This document shows positions 18,114 through 27,947 of a DNA stretch of 64,000 nt, one piece after another (the stretch's first letter is position 1; every line of letters begins with the position of its first letter). Position numbers and translations under genes: made by a program. The DNA comes from AP-15 sp963700185 (GTDB lineage: Bacteria > Pseudomonadota > Alphaproteobacteria > ATCC43930 > CGMCC-115725), in NCBI GenBank assembly GCA_963700185.1, contig CAVOWP010000010.1, forward strand, positions 70,396-134,395. The letters are read 5' to 3'. Under the pieces are notes generated by a model. That model saw nothing but the letters and a program-made list of their open reading frames with translations. It did no database searches and had not been told where the DNA came from.

Positions 18114-19208
18114 ATGAGTATCACACGCCGGTTGTCGCGTCGCAGGTTTCTGAGCGTCTCGGGCATCGCTGCGGGCTGTCTCACCCTGCCTCGCCTCGTC
18201 TTTGCGCAAAACAAGAAAGCCGTCCATTTCACACTGCCTTGGGTCGCCGAGGGCAGCAATCTGTTTACCTTTGTCGCCAAGGGCATGGGCTTTTGGGAGA
18301 AGCACGGGCTCGATGTCGACATCGCCCGCGGCTCCGGTTCCGTCGCCGCGGCGCAGGCGATTGGAGAAGCCCGGTTCGACTTCGGCATGTGCTCGCCTTC
18401 GGCCGCGATCCTTCAGGCCGTCAAGGGGCTGCCGACTGTGGCGCTCGCTGCCTGCGCATATGACGCAACGATGGGCATCGGCGTGCTGAATGATGGGCCG
18501 ATCAAGACTCCGAAGGATCTCGAAGGCCGACAGTTGGCTTCGACGGTGACCTCGGGCGAATATCCCTTCCTGCCGGCCTTTGCTGAAAATGCCAGCTTCG
18601 ATCTGGCGAAGGTCACGCGCATTCAGGTCGACAACAAGGTGCGCGACCGGCTGCTTTCCGAGGGCAAAGTCGATGCGATCTCGGGATATGCCAGCAGCGC
18701 GATGCCGACCTACATCGCCAGCGGGGTGAAGGCGCGGTTTATGCTGTTCAGCGATTTCGGGTTGCTCAACTACGGCACGGCTGTGATGACCCAGCCGAAA
18801 CGTCTTGCCGAGGAGCCGGAATTGTGCGCGGCGTTCGTCGACGGGGCGCTGCAGGGCCTGAAGGCGACAATGCTCGAGCCCGCCGAGGCAATGAAGGTGT
18901 TCTTCAAGCAGGTCCCGGAAATGGCGCTCGCGACCCAGGCGCGCGAGCAGATCCGGGTCGGCACCGGCATCAACATCTATGTCAGTGCGCGCGACATCAT
19001 CAGAACGAATGGCATGGGCTATATGGAGCCCAAGGACTACGAGGTGATGACCGATCTGGTGATGAAATACATCGCCCGCGACACCGACAAGCGGCCGGCT
19101 GTTACCGACATGATGACAAACCGTTTCGCCGGCAGCCTCAAGCTTACGCCCGCCGAGTGGGAGCATACGCAGAAGCACGCGCAGGAGTTCCGTCCTTATG
19201 TGAGCTAA
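18114..19208 (+). CDS. NitT/TauT-type ABC solute-binding protein 1 (Tat-exported)
   Basis: A 364-aa binding protein with twin-arginine signal (SRRRFLSVSG at 8-17) and a NMT1/SsuA-like fold: VHFTLPWVAEGSNLFTFVAK, then GLDVDIARGSGSVAAAQAI. The start ATG 18114 has GGGAGAAAGCG upstream. It should capture a small organic, nitrogen- or sulfur-containing molecule in the periplasm for the adjacent ATPase and permease. It is clearly paralogous to the binding protein at 20936 (shared DATMG, TSGE(Y/F)PF and VDNKV blocks). Ligand unknown. Confidence 0.85.
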   Translation: MSITRRLSRRRFLSVSGIAAGCLTLPRLVFAQNKKAVHFTLPWVAEGSNLFTFVAKGMGFWEKHGLDVDIARGSGSVAAAQAIGEARFDFGMCSPSAAILQAVKGLPTVALAACAYDATMGIGVLNDGPIKTPKDLEGRQLASTVTSGEYPFLPAFAENASFDLAKVTRIQVDNKVRDRLLSEGKVDAISGYASSAMPTYIASGVKARFMLFSDFGLLNYGTAVMTQPKRLAEEPELCAAFVDGALQGLKATMLEPAEAMKVFFKQVPEMALATQAREQIRVGTGINIYVSARDIIRTNGMGYMEPKDYEVMTDLVMKYIARDTDKRPAVTDMMTNRFAGSLKLTPAEWEHTQKHAQEFRPYVS

Positions 19209-19218
19209 AGGCGAAGGC

Positions 19219-19234
19219 TGGCACGTCTCTTGCT
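19219..19234 (+). promoter_or_regulatory. Putative internal sigma-54 promoter
   Basis: TGGCACGTCTCTTGCT is a full match to the consensus TGGCACG-N4-TTGCT. It lies in the 48-bp gap between the binding protein stop and the ATPase start at 19257. Confidence 0.65.
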
Positions 19235-19256
19235 GGGGCCATCCCGGGAGCGATCC

Positions 19257-20087
19257 ATGCCCGTAGTCGAACGTCAGCCTTACGTCGAGGTAGCCGAGGT
19301 CAGCAAGATCTACCGCCACGGCACGCCGAATGCGGTCGAGGCGGTTAGCTCGGTCAGCTTTTCCGTGCCGCACGGCCAGTTTGTCGCAATCCTCGGACCG
19401 TCGGGCTGCGGCAAGAGCACATTATTGATGATGGTCGGCGGGATCGAGCCGGTGACGGACGGCCATATCACCGTCGACGGCTCCGCAATGGCCGGGCCGC
19501 GCACCAGCGTCGGCATCATGTTTCAGGATTCGACATTGCTGCCGTGGAAGACGGCGCTCGACAACGTGTTGTTCCCGATCCGCATCTTAAATCGCCCGCT
19601 GGAGGCCTATCGCGACGGCGCTCAGCAACTGCTCGAACGCGTTGGTCTCGACGACTTCGCGAACAAGAAGCCGCATGAGCTGTCGGGCGGGATGCGCCAA
19701 CGCGTCGCGATCTGCCGCGCGCTCGTCTACGACCCCGAACTGTTGCTGATGGACGAGCCGTTCAGCGCGCTCGACGCTATCACTCGCGATGAGATGAACG
19801 AGCTGCTGTTGGATCTATGGCAGCAGTACACGAAAACAGCTCTCTTTGTGACGCATAGTATCCGAGAGGCGGTGTTTCTCGCCGACCGGGTTTTGGTCAT
19901 GACGCGGCGCCCCGCGACGATCGTCGAGGATCTGACGATCCCTTTCACGCGGCCGCGTCCGATGGCGATTGGCGAGAGCCGCGAGTTCAACGAGATTTGC
20001 GGCCATTTGCGCGAGCGCATCGAGGAAAACCATTTTCGCAGGCGGTGGCTGGATCCGGCATGGGTGCGGCCGAAGTTCGTAGCATGA
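19257..20087 (+). CDS. NitT/TauT-type ABC transporter ATPase
   Basis: Walker A GPSGCGKST at 47-55, Q-loop MFQDSTLLPW, signature LSGGMRQRV, Walker B LLLMDEPFSALD and the H-loop THSIREAV, as in SsuB/TauB/NrtD-type ATPases. ATG 19257 with GGGAG upstream is preferred to an upstream TTG/GTG. It overlaps the permease start by 4 bp. This single ATPase may serve both permease and binding-protein pairs of the region. Confidence 0.85.
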   Translation: MPVVERQPYVEVAEVSKIYRHGTPNAVEAVSSVSFSVPHGQFVAILGPSGCGKSTLLMMVGGIEPVTDGHITVDGSAMAGPRTSVGIMFQDSTLLPWKTALDNVLFPIRILNRPLEAYRDGAQQLLERVGLDDFANKKPHELSGGMRQRVAICRALVYDPELLLMDEPFSALDAITRDEMNELLLDLWQQYTKTALFVTHSIREAVFLADRVLVMTRRPATIVEDLTIPFTRPRPMAIGESREFNEICGHLRERIEENHFRRRWLDPAWVRPKFVA

Positions 20088-20917
20088 CTGTTGAAAGCCA
20101 AGTCGCGCCACGGATCACAACGGCACCAACGCGGATTGCGCCGCGATCCGTCCTCGCCCCTCATTTGACGCAGATCCGCCCCATCATCCTGCCGTTGGCT
20201 ACTGCTGGAACGGTGCTGCTGATCTGGCAGATTGTCGTAACTGCGATGCGGATTCCGGCCGTGATTCTGCCGCCCCCGGTCGAGATCGCAGCTGAGCTTG
20301 GGCGCAACCTGCCTGTTCTGCTCCACCATGCGATCCCGACCACGCTTGATTCTCTCATGGCGTTTTCACTGGCGACCGCGCTCGGCATCAGCCTCGCCGT
20401 GGCAATCACCTACTCACCCCTGCTGCGCGACACGCTCTACCCCAACTTGGTCGTCTTCCAGCTGATTCCTAAAGTCGCGCTCGCCCCGTTGTTTGTCGTC
20501 TGGCTCGGAATCAGCAGCGAGTCGCGCGTCGCCTTTGCCGCTTTCGTCAGCTTCTTTCCGGTGGTGTTATCCGCGGCAGTAGGTTTCTCCAGCACAGAAC
20601 CTTCGGCACTGCGGCTCTGCCGCTCGCTGACGGCCTCCGAGTGGCAATCATTTGTGATGGTGCGCTTTCCGTTTGCGCTGCCGGCCATTTTCAGCGGCAT
20701 GAAAATCGCGATGACGATGGCGGTCATTGGCGTCATCATCGGCGAGTTTATCTCGGCCAAGGCAGGCCTCGGCTTCTATATCCTATACGCCAGCTCTCGC
20801 ATGGAGACCGGCGTCATTTTCGCAGCTCTGTTTGTGCTCTGCGTGATCGGCGTCTCGCTGTTTGGTGCCGTCGCGCTCGCTGAGCAGCTGATGCGCGGGT
20901 CTTATGGCAGGCGCTGA
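20084..20917 (+). CDS. NitT/TauT-type ABC permease 1
   Basis: A 277-aa integral membrane protein with about six helices and the EAA-loop region SLTASEWQSFVMVRFPFALP, typical of SsuC/TauC permeases. ATG 20084 overlaps the ATPase stop (ATGA). It is very similar to the permease at 23460 through most of its length, a local duplication. Confidence 0.85.
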   Translation: MTVESQVAPRITTAPTRIAPRSVLAPHLTQIRPIILPLATAGTVLLIWQIVVTAMRIPAVILPPPVEIAAELGRNLPVLLHHAIPTTLDSLMAFSLATALGISLAVAITYSPLLRDTLYPNLVVFQLIPKVALAPLFVVWLGISSESRVAFAAFVSFFPVVLSAAVGFSSTEPSALRLCRSLTASEWQSFVMVRFPFALPAIFSGMKIAMTMAVIGVIIGEFISAKAGLGFYILYASSRMETGVIFAALFVLCVIGVSLFGAVALAEQLMRGSYGRR

Positions 20918-20935
20918 CGCGGGCCGGGGGGTCGG

Positions 20936-22021
20936 ATGACACTGCAAGCTGGGATATCGCGACGAGGCGTTCTCGCCGGGGCGGCGGCAAGCGCCGCGCT
21001 GCTGCCATCTCCGTCCATTGCCCAACTTCGCGCCGCCAAATTCACCCTTTCCTGGGTGGCCCAGGGCAGCTTTGCCTATGTCTATGTCGCGCGCGCCAAA
21101 GGGATCATGAAGGCGCGCGGGATTGATTTCGACATTGCCCGCGGCTTCGGCTCGATTGCGTCGGCGCAGGCCGTCGCTGGCGGCCAGTTCGACTTCGGCC
21201 TTGTCGCAGCACCGCCATTGATCCTGTCTGTCGCCAAGGGCCTGCCGCTGATCGCGCTCGCAACCTGCGACTATGATGCGACGATGGGGGTGGGCGTCCT
21301 CGACGATTCCCCGATCACCAAGCCGCAGGACCTCGCGGGCAAAAAAATCGCTTCGGTGCCGACTTCGGGCGAATTCCCGTTCTTCCCGGCCTACGCGGCA
21401 AAGGTCGGGCTTGATCCCAAGTCGATCGAGTTCGTCCATGTCGACAACAAGGTGCTCGAGCGCGTGCTGATGGAGAAAGAGGTCGACGCGATCACCTCCT
21501 TCGCCCTGGGCAGCGGGTCGGCGATGTTGTCGAAGGGCGTGCAGAACCGCTGGATGCTGTACAGCGCCGCCGGCATCCGCAATGACGACCAGACGATCGC
21601 GACCCAGAAGAAGACGCTGGAAAGCGATCCCGCCCTCTGCGAGGCAGTCACTGGCGGCCTGCTCGAAGCACTCGCGTTTTCATTGACCGACCCGGAGGAA
21701 ACGCTCGAGCTGTTCCGGAAAGAGGTGCCCGAGATGGCCCTCAACCCCAGCGCCAAGGAATTCGCCCGCATCGGGCTCGGCATGTGGCAACACGGCATCG
21801 ATCGCCCGGAGGCGCGCGACCATGGGCTGGGATGGTCCAATGCGGCCAGCTACGCCGAGACGACCGACCTCGTGATGCAATACTTGAACAGCCCCGGCAT
21901 GCAGCGGCCGGATCCCGATGCTTTGTTCACCAACCGCTTTGCCGGCAAGATCAAGCTGACCGAGGCGGATTGGGCCGGCGTCCGTCAGCGGGTGGCCGAA
22001 TTCGACAAATATCTGGGCTGA
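20936..22021 (+). CDS. NitT/TauT-type ABC solute-binding protein 2
   Basis: A 361-aa protein with signal peptide ISRRGVLAGAAASAALLPS (Tat-like RR) and an SsuA/NMT1 fold (FTLSWVAQGSFAYVYVARAK, DFDIARGFGSIASAQAV). It is a paralogue of the protein at 18114. It lies 18 bp after the permease stop and is probably co-transcribed. Its stop codon lies inside the first unit of a 16-bp triple repeat. Ligand unknown. Confidence 0.85.
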   Translation: MTLQAGISRRGVLAGAAASAALLPSPSIAQLRAAKFTLSWVAQGSFAYVYVARAKGIMKARGIDFDIARGFGSIASAQAVAGGQFDFGLVAAPPLILSVAKGLPLIALATCDYDATMGVGVLDDSPITKPQDLAGKKIASVPTSGEFPFFPAYAAKVGLDPKSIEFVHVDNKVLERVLMEKEVDAITSFALGSGSAMLSKGVQNRWMLYSAAGIRNDDQTIATQKKTLESDPALCEAVTGGLLEALAFSLTDPEETLELFRKEVPEMALNPSAKEFARIGLGMWQHGIDRPEARDHGLGWSNAASYAETTDLVMQYLNSPGMQRPDPDALFTNRFAGKIKLTEADWAGVRQRVAEFDKYLG

Positions 22022-22062
22022 CCGAATTTTGGGCTGACCGAATTTTGGGCTGACCGAATTTT
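22015..22062 (+). repeat. Three perfect tandem copies of a 16-bp unit
   Basis: GGGCTGACCGAATTTT is repeated three times without mismatch or gap (22015-22030, 22031-22046, 22047-22062). The first copy includes the stop codon of the binding protein. It fills the spacer before the Rieske oxygenase. Confidence 0.9.
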
Positions 22063-22091
22063 CTCGCAACCAGCACCGCAGGAGCCGCAAC

Positions 22092-23405
22092 ATGACCACT
22101 GCAGCCGAAAACGAATTGCTGACCCGCGTCGGACCCGGCACGCCTATGGGCGCGCTGATGCGCCAGTATTGGCTGCCGGCCTGCCTGTCGACGGAACTGA
22201 CCGCCGACGGCGATCCGTTGCGCTTGATGCTCTTGGGCGAGAAATTGATCGCGTTTCGCGACAGTGCGGGCCGGATCGGCGTCCTCGATCACCGCTGCCC
22301 ACATCGCTGCGCCTCCCTGTTCTTCGGTCGCAATGAGGAAGGCGGCCTGCGCTGCGTCTATCACGGCTGGAAGTTCGACACGGCGGGCAACTGCCTGGAG
22401 ATGCCGAACCTGCCCATCGACCAGGAAGCCCTGCCCAAGATCAAGGCCAAATCGTATCAGGTGACCGAGCGCGCGGGGTGGTTTACGTCTATATGGGCGA
22501 GCGCGCGATAGCCCCGCCGTTGCCGGCGCTCGAAGCGACGGTGCTGGCGCCCGACGAGACCTACGTCTATTGCGCGCAGCGCGAATGCAATTGGCTGCAG
22601 GCGCTCGAAGGCGACATCGACACCTCGCATTTCAGCTTTCTGCACACCGGCAAGGTCGAGGTCGGGCACGTCGACCCCGATCATCCCGAACGCTTCCAGC
22701 TGACCGACCGGGCGCCGCGCTATCACGTGCAGGCGACCGATTGGGGGGCGATGTACGCCGCCTACCGGCCGGCGCAGCCGGGCCAGCTGTACTACCGCTT
22801 CGCGCATTTCGTGATGCCGTTCTGGACCCTGTTCCCGAACGGCCCATTGGGCGACAACATCATCGCCCAGGCTTGGGTCCCGATGGACGACACGCATGTG
22901 ATGTCGTTCCAGTACGCCTGGCGACACCGGACCCAGCCGCTTTCCGTGACGCGGACCGGAGCGCCGATCCCCTATCTCGAGCGCCAAGTCGCAACCCTGC
23001 CCAACACCCCCGATTGGTTCGGCCGCTGGGTCCCGACCGCCAACAGCGGCAACGACTATCTGATCGACCGCGACAGCCAGCGGACGGTCAGCTTCACCGG
23101 CATCGCCTCGGTGTTCGGGCAGGATTCGGCGGTGACCGTGAGCATGGGCGAACATCTCCGACCGGACCCTCGAGCATCTGGCGCCGAGCGACCGGATGAT
23201 CGTGATGACGCGGCTGCGGCTGCTCGGCGCGGCGCGCGCCTTGCGCGACAACGGGACGGTCCCGCCGCTGGTCGACGATCCGAGCGTCAGCTACGGCGCA
23301 CGCTCGGGCGATTTGTTCGCGCCCGCAGATCAGCCGTGGCTCGAGGCTTACGAGGAAACCCTGCGGCAAGCGCAGCACCCCGAGATGCTCCAGGCGGCCG
23401 AATAA
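22092..23405 (+). pseudogene. Rieske-type ring-hydroxylating oxygenase, alpha subunit, frameshifted
   Basis: The N-terminal Rieske domain has CPHRCASLFFGRNEE and CVYHGWKFD, the CxH/CxxH 2Fe-2S ligands. The catalytic part (EGDIDTSHFSFLHTG, WVPMDDTHVMSF, NDYLIDR) continues in a second frame from ~22478. The C-terminus (APSDRMIVMTRLRLLGAAR ... MLQAAE) is in a third frame from ~23150. Overall architecture follows phthalate 4,5-dioxygenase-type oxygenases. An electron-transfer partner is not encoded nearby. It would hydroxylate or demethylate a ring substrate imported by the flanking transporters, if the two single-base breaks are not real. Confidence 0.75.
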
Positions 23406-23459
23406 GGGCGGCAAACCCGTCGCCGAGTTCGCTAAGTATGTGAGCTTAGCTCCACAAAG

Positions 23460-24299
23460 ATGGCCGTTCTGCAGGAAGCCGTCAGCTCCCCAGTCCGACT
23501 CGGCGACGGCGAACCGGGCGGGTGGCGGCGCATCGGCCGCGGCGTGCTGCTACCGCTCGGCTTCGCGGTTTTGGTGACAGTCGCGTGGGAAATCCTTTGT
23601 CGGCTTACGCGGATTTCACCGTTGCTGTTGCCGCCGCCCTCCGCGGTCTGGACAGTGCTTTCGGAGAATTACGAGATCCTTTTCCAGCATGCCTTGCCGA
23701 CGACAATCGAGACCGTCGTCAGTTTCGGGTTGGCGACGTTGCTCGGGGTTGCGCTCGCGGTCGCCATCACCTTCTCGGCCTGGCTGCGTGAGGCGCTCTA
23801 CCCGAACATCGTCATGTTCCAACTGATTCCGAAGATCGCGCTGGCGCCGCTTTTCATCGTCTGGCTCGGCGTCGGCAGCAAATCCTGCATCGTCGTCGCG
23901 ATTTTCATCGCTTTCTTCCCGGTCGTTGTGTCGACCGCCACCGGCCTCGTCAGCGCCAAACCGGAGGTCCTGCTGCTTTGCCGATCGCTGACCGCGAGCG
24001 AATGGCAGATGTTTCGCCTGGCGCGGTTTCCCTATGCGATGCCGTTCGTCTTTGCCGGGATGAAGGTCGGCGTGACGATGGCGATGATCGGCGTTATCGT
24101 CGGCGAGTTCATCACTGCTCAGGCCGGGCTCGGCTACATCATCATGTTCGCCTCCTCGGCCGGCGAGACCGCGACGGTGCTGGCGGCGATCGTGCTGCTC
24201 TGCGGCATCGGGCTTGCGCTCTACGGCATTGTCGCGCTGGGCGAATTGGCGGTGCAGCGGTGGTATGGCGGCGAAATGCCGGTCGGAGGCGTCGTCTGA
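23460..24299 (+). CDS. NitT/TauT-type ABC permease 2
   Basis: A 279-aa polytopic permease with SLTASEWQMFRLARFPYAMP in the EAA loop and the conserved IALAPLFIVWLGVGSKS segment. It is a close paralogue of the permease at 20084. No obvious ribosome-binding site precedes ATG 23460. It probably pairs with solute-binding protein 2 and shares the ATPase at 19257, since no second ATPase is present here. Confidence 0.85.
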   Translation: MAVLQEAVSSPVRLGDGEPGGWRRIGRGVLLPLGFAVLVTVAWEILCRLTRISPLLLPPPSAVWTVLSENYEILFQHALPTTIETVVSFGLATLLGVALAVAITFSAWLREALYPNIVMFQLIPKIALAPLFIVWLGVGSKSCIVVAIFIAFFPVVVSTATGLVSAKPEVLLLCRSLTASEWQMFRLARFPYAMPFVFAGMKVGVTMAMIGVIVGEFITAQAGLGYIIMFASSAGETATVLAAIVLLCGIGLALYGIVALGELAVQRWYGGEMPVGGVV

Positions 24300-24330
24300 C
24301 CGGGCTTTCCACGGCCGCGCTCGCTCGCGG

Positions 24331-25169
24331 TGCACCGGTCGCGCAAGCTGATCCCGGAATTTCCGGCTGCACCGTCCGCGCAGCGCCGCCGAGGCGGTCG
24401 CGATGAAGGCGGCAGCCGGCCCGGGCGCCGTGTACATGGCCGGCGGCATCGATGTCGTGAACCGGATGAAATCGGGCTTTCCGGTCAGCGATGTGATCCA
24501 TCTGGGTCGGGTCGCCGGGCTCGACGGCATCGAGGAGGTGGAAGAGGGCTGCGGCTCGGCGCCCTCGTGACCCACGACCGGATGGCAACGTCGCCATTGG
24601 TTCAAGCGCGGCTGCCGGCTTTGGCGCAGACCTGGCCCGATGTCGCCAATATCCGGATCCGCTGCAAGGGCACGATCGGCGGCAACATCATGGCTGGCGA
24701 CCCGACCTATGATTTCGCACTTGCCGCGCTCGCCGCCGATGCGCGACTGCACTTCTTCACCGCCGACGGCAGTACGCGGATTGTCTCGGCGGCAGCAGCC
24801 CGGCGGCGGAATGCCCGACGGGCTGTTGACCGCGATCACGCATGCCTTCCGGCAGCGCGCTTACGTTGGTTTTCGACCGCTCGCTGCGCCCGATCGTGAC
24901 CTTGGCCATTGGCCTCGATGTCGTCGACGGACGGATCACTGGCGGGCGCGTCGCGATCGGCTGCGCCTATACGCCACGCCACTGGCTGCGAGCCTGCCCT
25001 TGGCACGAACCGCTGTCGCGAGGCGAATTGGCGCATCGAGCCGAACGGCTGGCGCAGGAGGTCGTCAGCAGGCCTGCCCGCACCACTCGCCGATCATCAG
25101 GCCGCTCCAGGCTATCGACGGCGCATGATCGAAGTGCTGATGCGTCGTAGCTTGAGCGCGGCTGCATGA
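24331..25169 (+). pseudogene. Mo-hydroxylase FAD subunit (CoxM/XdhB type), multiply frameshifted
   Basis: Pieces in different plus frames line up in the order of a CO-dehydrogenase-type FAD subunit: FRLHRPRSAAEAVAM, GPGAVYMAGGIDVVNRMKSG, LGALVTHDRMATSPLVQARL, RCKGTIGGNIMAGDPTYDFA, ALTLVFDRSLRPIVTLAIGL and a C-terminal GYRRRMIEVLMRRSL. At least four frame changes (~24358, ~24555, ~24800, ~24850, perhaps one after 25060) interrupt it. It immediately precedes the 2Fe-2S and Mo subunits with a 4-bp overlap. It would carry electrons from the Mo centre to FAD. Confidence 0.7.
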
Positions 25170-25642
25170 CCGACGCGATCGAGATTGCCGTCACGATCAA
25201 TGGCCGAGCCCATCGGCTCAACGTCGCGCCGCGCCGGGTGCTGGCCGATGTCCTGCGCGAGGATCTGCAGCTTCTCGGCTGCAAGATCGGCTGCGACCAG
25301 GCGGTGTGCGGCGCCTGCACGGTGCTCGTCGATGACATGCCAGTGACAGCCTGCACCACCTTCGCCTTCGAGCTCGACGGCAAGGCGGTAACGACGATCG
25401 AGGGATTGGCGGAAGGCGGCGGCCTCGACCCGGTCCAGCGCGCATTTCTGGAACACGGCGCGTTTCAGTGCGGCTTCTGCACGCCCGGCATGATCCTGTC
25501 GGTGAAGGCGCTGCTGGCGCGGCATCCCGAGCCTGACGAGGCGCTGATTCGGCAATGGCTGAGCGCCAATATCTGCCGCTGCACCGGATACCAGATGATT
25601 GTCGAGGCAGTGCGCGCCGCAGCCAGGAGCGGGCCCGGCTGA
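25166..25642 (+). CDS. Mo-hydroxylase 2Fe-2S subunit (CoxS/XdhC type)
   Basis: An intact 158-aa iron-sulfur subunit. The plant-ferredoxin-type cluster is bound by CKIGCDQAVCGAC (C39, C43, C48, C51) plus C63. The second cluster uses CGFCTPGM (C102, C105) and CRCTGY (C137, C139). It relays electrons between the molybdopterin and FAD subunits of a xanthine-dehydrogenase-family enzyme. It overlaps both flanking subunit genes. Confidence 0.9.
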   Translation: MTDAIEIAVTINGRAHRLNVAPRRVLADVLREDLQLLGCKIGCDQAVCGACTVLVDDMPVTACTTFAFELDGKAVTTIEGLAEGGGLDPVQRAFLEHGAFQCGFCTPGMILSVKALLARHPEPDEALIRQWLSANICRCTGYQMIVEAVRAAARSGPG

Positions 25643-27947
25643 TGGATGGCGCGGCCTCTCCGTTCCGCGCGCCGGTCGTCGCGCTCGACGGTCCGGACAA
25701 GGTGACCGGCGCAGCGCGCTACACCTTCGATGTGAGCCTACCCGGCATGTTGCATGCGAAGGTGTTGCGCAGCCCCCATCCGCATGCCCGCATCCGCTCC
25801 ATCGATACCGGACGCGCCGAAGGCGCTCCCGGGTGTCGTCGCGGTCGTGACCGGGATCGACGCGGCGCGGCTGCCGGACCCCTATTACGGCGTCGCGATC
25901 CGAGACCAGCCGGTCGTCGCGATCGACAAGGTGCGTTATGTCGGCGATATGGTCGCGGCAGTGGCTGCGGTCGACGAGGAGATCGCCTACCGCGCGCTCG
26001 CGCTGATCGAGGTGCACTATGACCCGCTGCCGGCGGTCATGACAATTGACGAGGCGCTGGCCGAAGGCGCGCCGCTGTTGTTCGACACGCCGGCCGCGGG
26101 GGAACCCATCAAGCTCGGTGATGGCCTCGTCAGCCTGAAAGAGCCCCGTCCGAATGTGCTCTGCGAGTTCGGCTACACACATGGCGACGCGGACGCCGTG
26201 TTGGCGGCGTCCGACCATGTCTTCGAAGATCGCTTCCACTTTTCACGGATCAACCACTTCCATCTCGAACCGCACGTCAATATCGCGCGCGTCACGGGCG
26301 AGCAGATCGAGTTGTGGTCATGCAATCAGGACCCGTTTGTGCTGCGCAGCGACATTGCGCGGATCTTCGGGCGACCTGCCAACAGCATTCGCATCCATGC
26401 GAGCTATGTCGGCGGCGGTTTCGGCGGCAAGAGCTTCTGCAAGATGGAACCGCTCGTCGTGCTGCTGGCGATGAAGGCGGGCCGGCCGGTGCGCCTCTGC
26501 CTCAGCCTCGACGAAAGCTTGCTGACGCTGACCAAACATGCCGGGATCCTGATACTGAAAACGGGGGTCACCAGGGACGGCCGGCTGACCGCCCGCAAGA
26601 GCGAGATCCAGCTCGACGGCGGCGCCTATTCGGACGCGAGCGCGCTGACGGTGGTCAAGACCGGATACCGCATCACCGGTCCCTATCGTTGGGACGCAGT
26701 TGCGACGCGCGCTTACGCGGTGCGCACCAATACGGTTCCGGCCGGGTCGTTTCGCGGTTTTGGCGGAACCCAGGCGAGCTTTGCGTCGGAATCACAGATC
26801 GACATGATTGCGCGCCGATTGGGGATCGACCCCTATGATTTTCGCTGCAAGAACCTGCTTGCCCTGGGCGAGCCGTTTCGACCGGGCGACAGCGGCATTG
26901 ACAGCGACCTTGCAAAGGGGCTCGACGAGGTCGTCGAACGCCTCGGCTATCGGCAGCGCGTTCGAAGCTCGGCGCAGGGTCACAAGGCGCGCGGGATGGG
27001 TCTCAGCATCGGGATCAAGGATGGCGGCGGCACCGGCAACCATGCCCAAGCGCTCGTCAAGGTATTGCCCTCCGGGCGAGCGATCGTCAGTGCCGCCGCG
27101 GTCGAGATCGGTCAGGGGGCAACCACGACCTTGAGCCGCATCGCTGCCGAGACCCTAAATCTCCCGCTCGATTGGGTGCGCTACGGCGCGATCGACACCG
27201 ACTCGACGCCCCTCGACAATGGCACGCATGCCAGCTGCGGCACCGTGGTCACCGGCATCGCCGTCATGCGAGCGGCGGCCGATGCCCGCGACCAGGTCCT
27301 CGAATTCGCCGCCGAGCGGCTCGGCTGCACGGCGGCCGAGCTGGCGCTCGACAATTGGACCGTTCGACGCGGCAATTACGCTCATCCGCTCGAGCCGATG
27401 ATCGCGGAGCACTTTGGCGGCGCCGGGTTCGAATTCATCGGCCGCGGCATGGTCAAGGTCCCCAATGACCCAAAGGCGCCGCTGACCGCGCGCGAGCCTT
27501 GTTTTGGATGCCGAGCTGGGTGGGCGCCGAGGTCGAAGTCGACCGCGAGACCGGAAAGGTGCAGGTTGTGCATCTCGTGGTCGGCGCCGATTCCGGGCGC
27601 AGCGTCAACGCGATCGCCTGCCGCGGGCAGGTCGAAGGCGCGGCACTGCAGGCCTTTGGGCAGAGCCTCTTCGAGGAATTGCGCTACGACGGCACGCGAG
27701 CCAGCCAATGCAACGCCGCTCGCCTATCGCGTGCCGCTCGCCGAGGGATCTGCCGCAACAATACGAATCGTTCGTCCTCGAGCATGGCGGCCCCGGCCCG
27801 TTCGGCGCCAAGGGCATCGGCGAAAGCGGCATGCTCGGGGTTGCCGCGGCGATCGCCAATGCGATCGAGGACGCGGTCGGCGTCAGGGTGACGCAAATCC
27901 CGTTCACGCCGGAACGCGTGCTCGCGGCGATCGAGGCGGCGCGGTGA
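25642..27947 (+). pseudogene. Mo-hydroxylase molybdopterin subunit (CoxL/XDH family), frameshifted
   Basis: Beginning at ATG 25642 (APVVALDGPDKVTGAARYTF), the frame changes near 25812, then runs for ~560 codons through SYVGGGFGGKSFCKME, GSFRGFGGTQASFASES and VEIGQGATTTLSRIAAE. It changes again near 27500, 27705 and 27745 before the C-terminus with GPFGAKGIGESGMLGVAA, which holds the catalytic glutamate (GIGES). Subunit order FAD-FeS-Mo is that of CoxMSL enzymes. These hydroxylate N-heterocycles or aldehydes using water. The substrate is unknown; neighbours suggest a pyrimidine-, triazine- or purine-like ring. Confidence 0.8.

Noticed and set aside
18090..19373. 427-codon open frame on the minus strand
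   Set aside because: Antisense to the Tat-exported binding protein; composition is H/R/D-rich without a recognisable fold.
23616..24839. 407-codon open frame on the minus strand
   Set aside because: Antisense to permease 2 and the FAD subunit; no family features.
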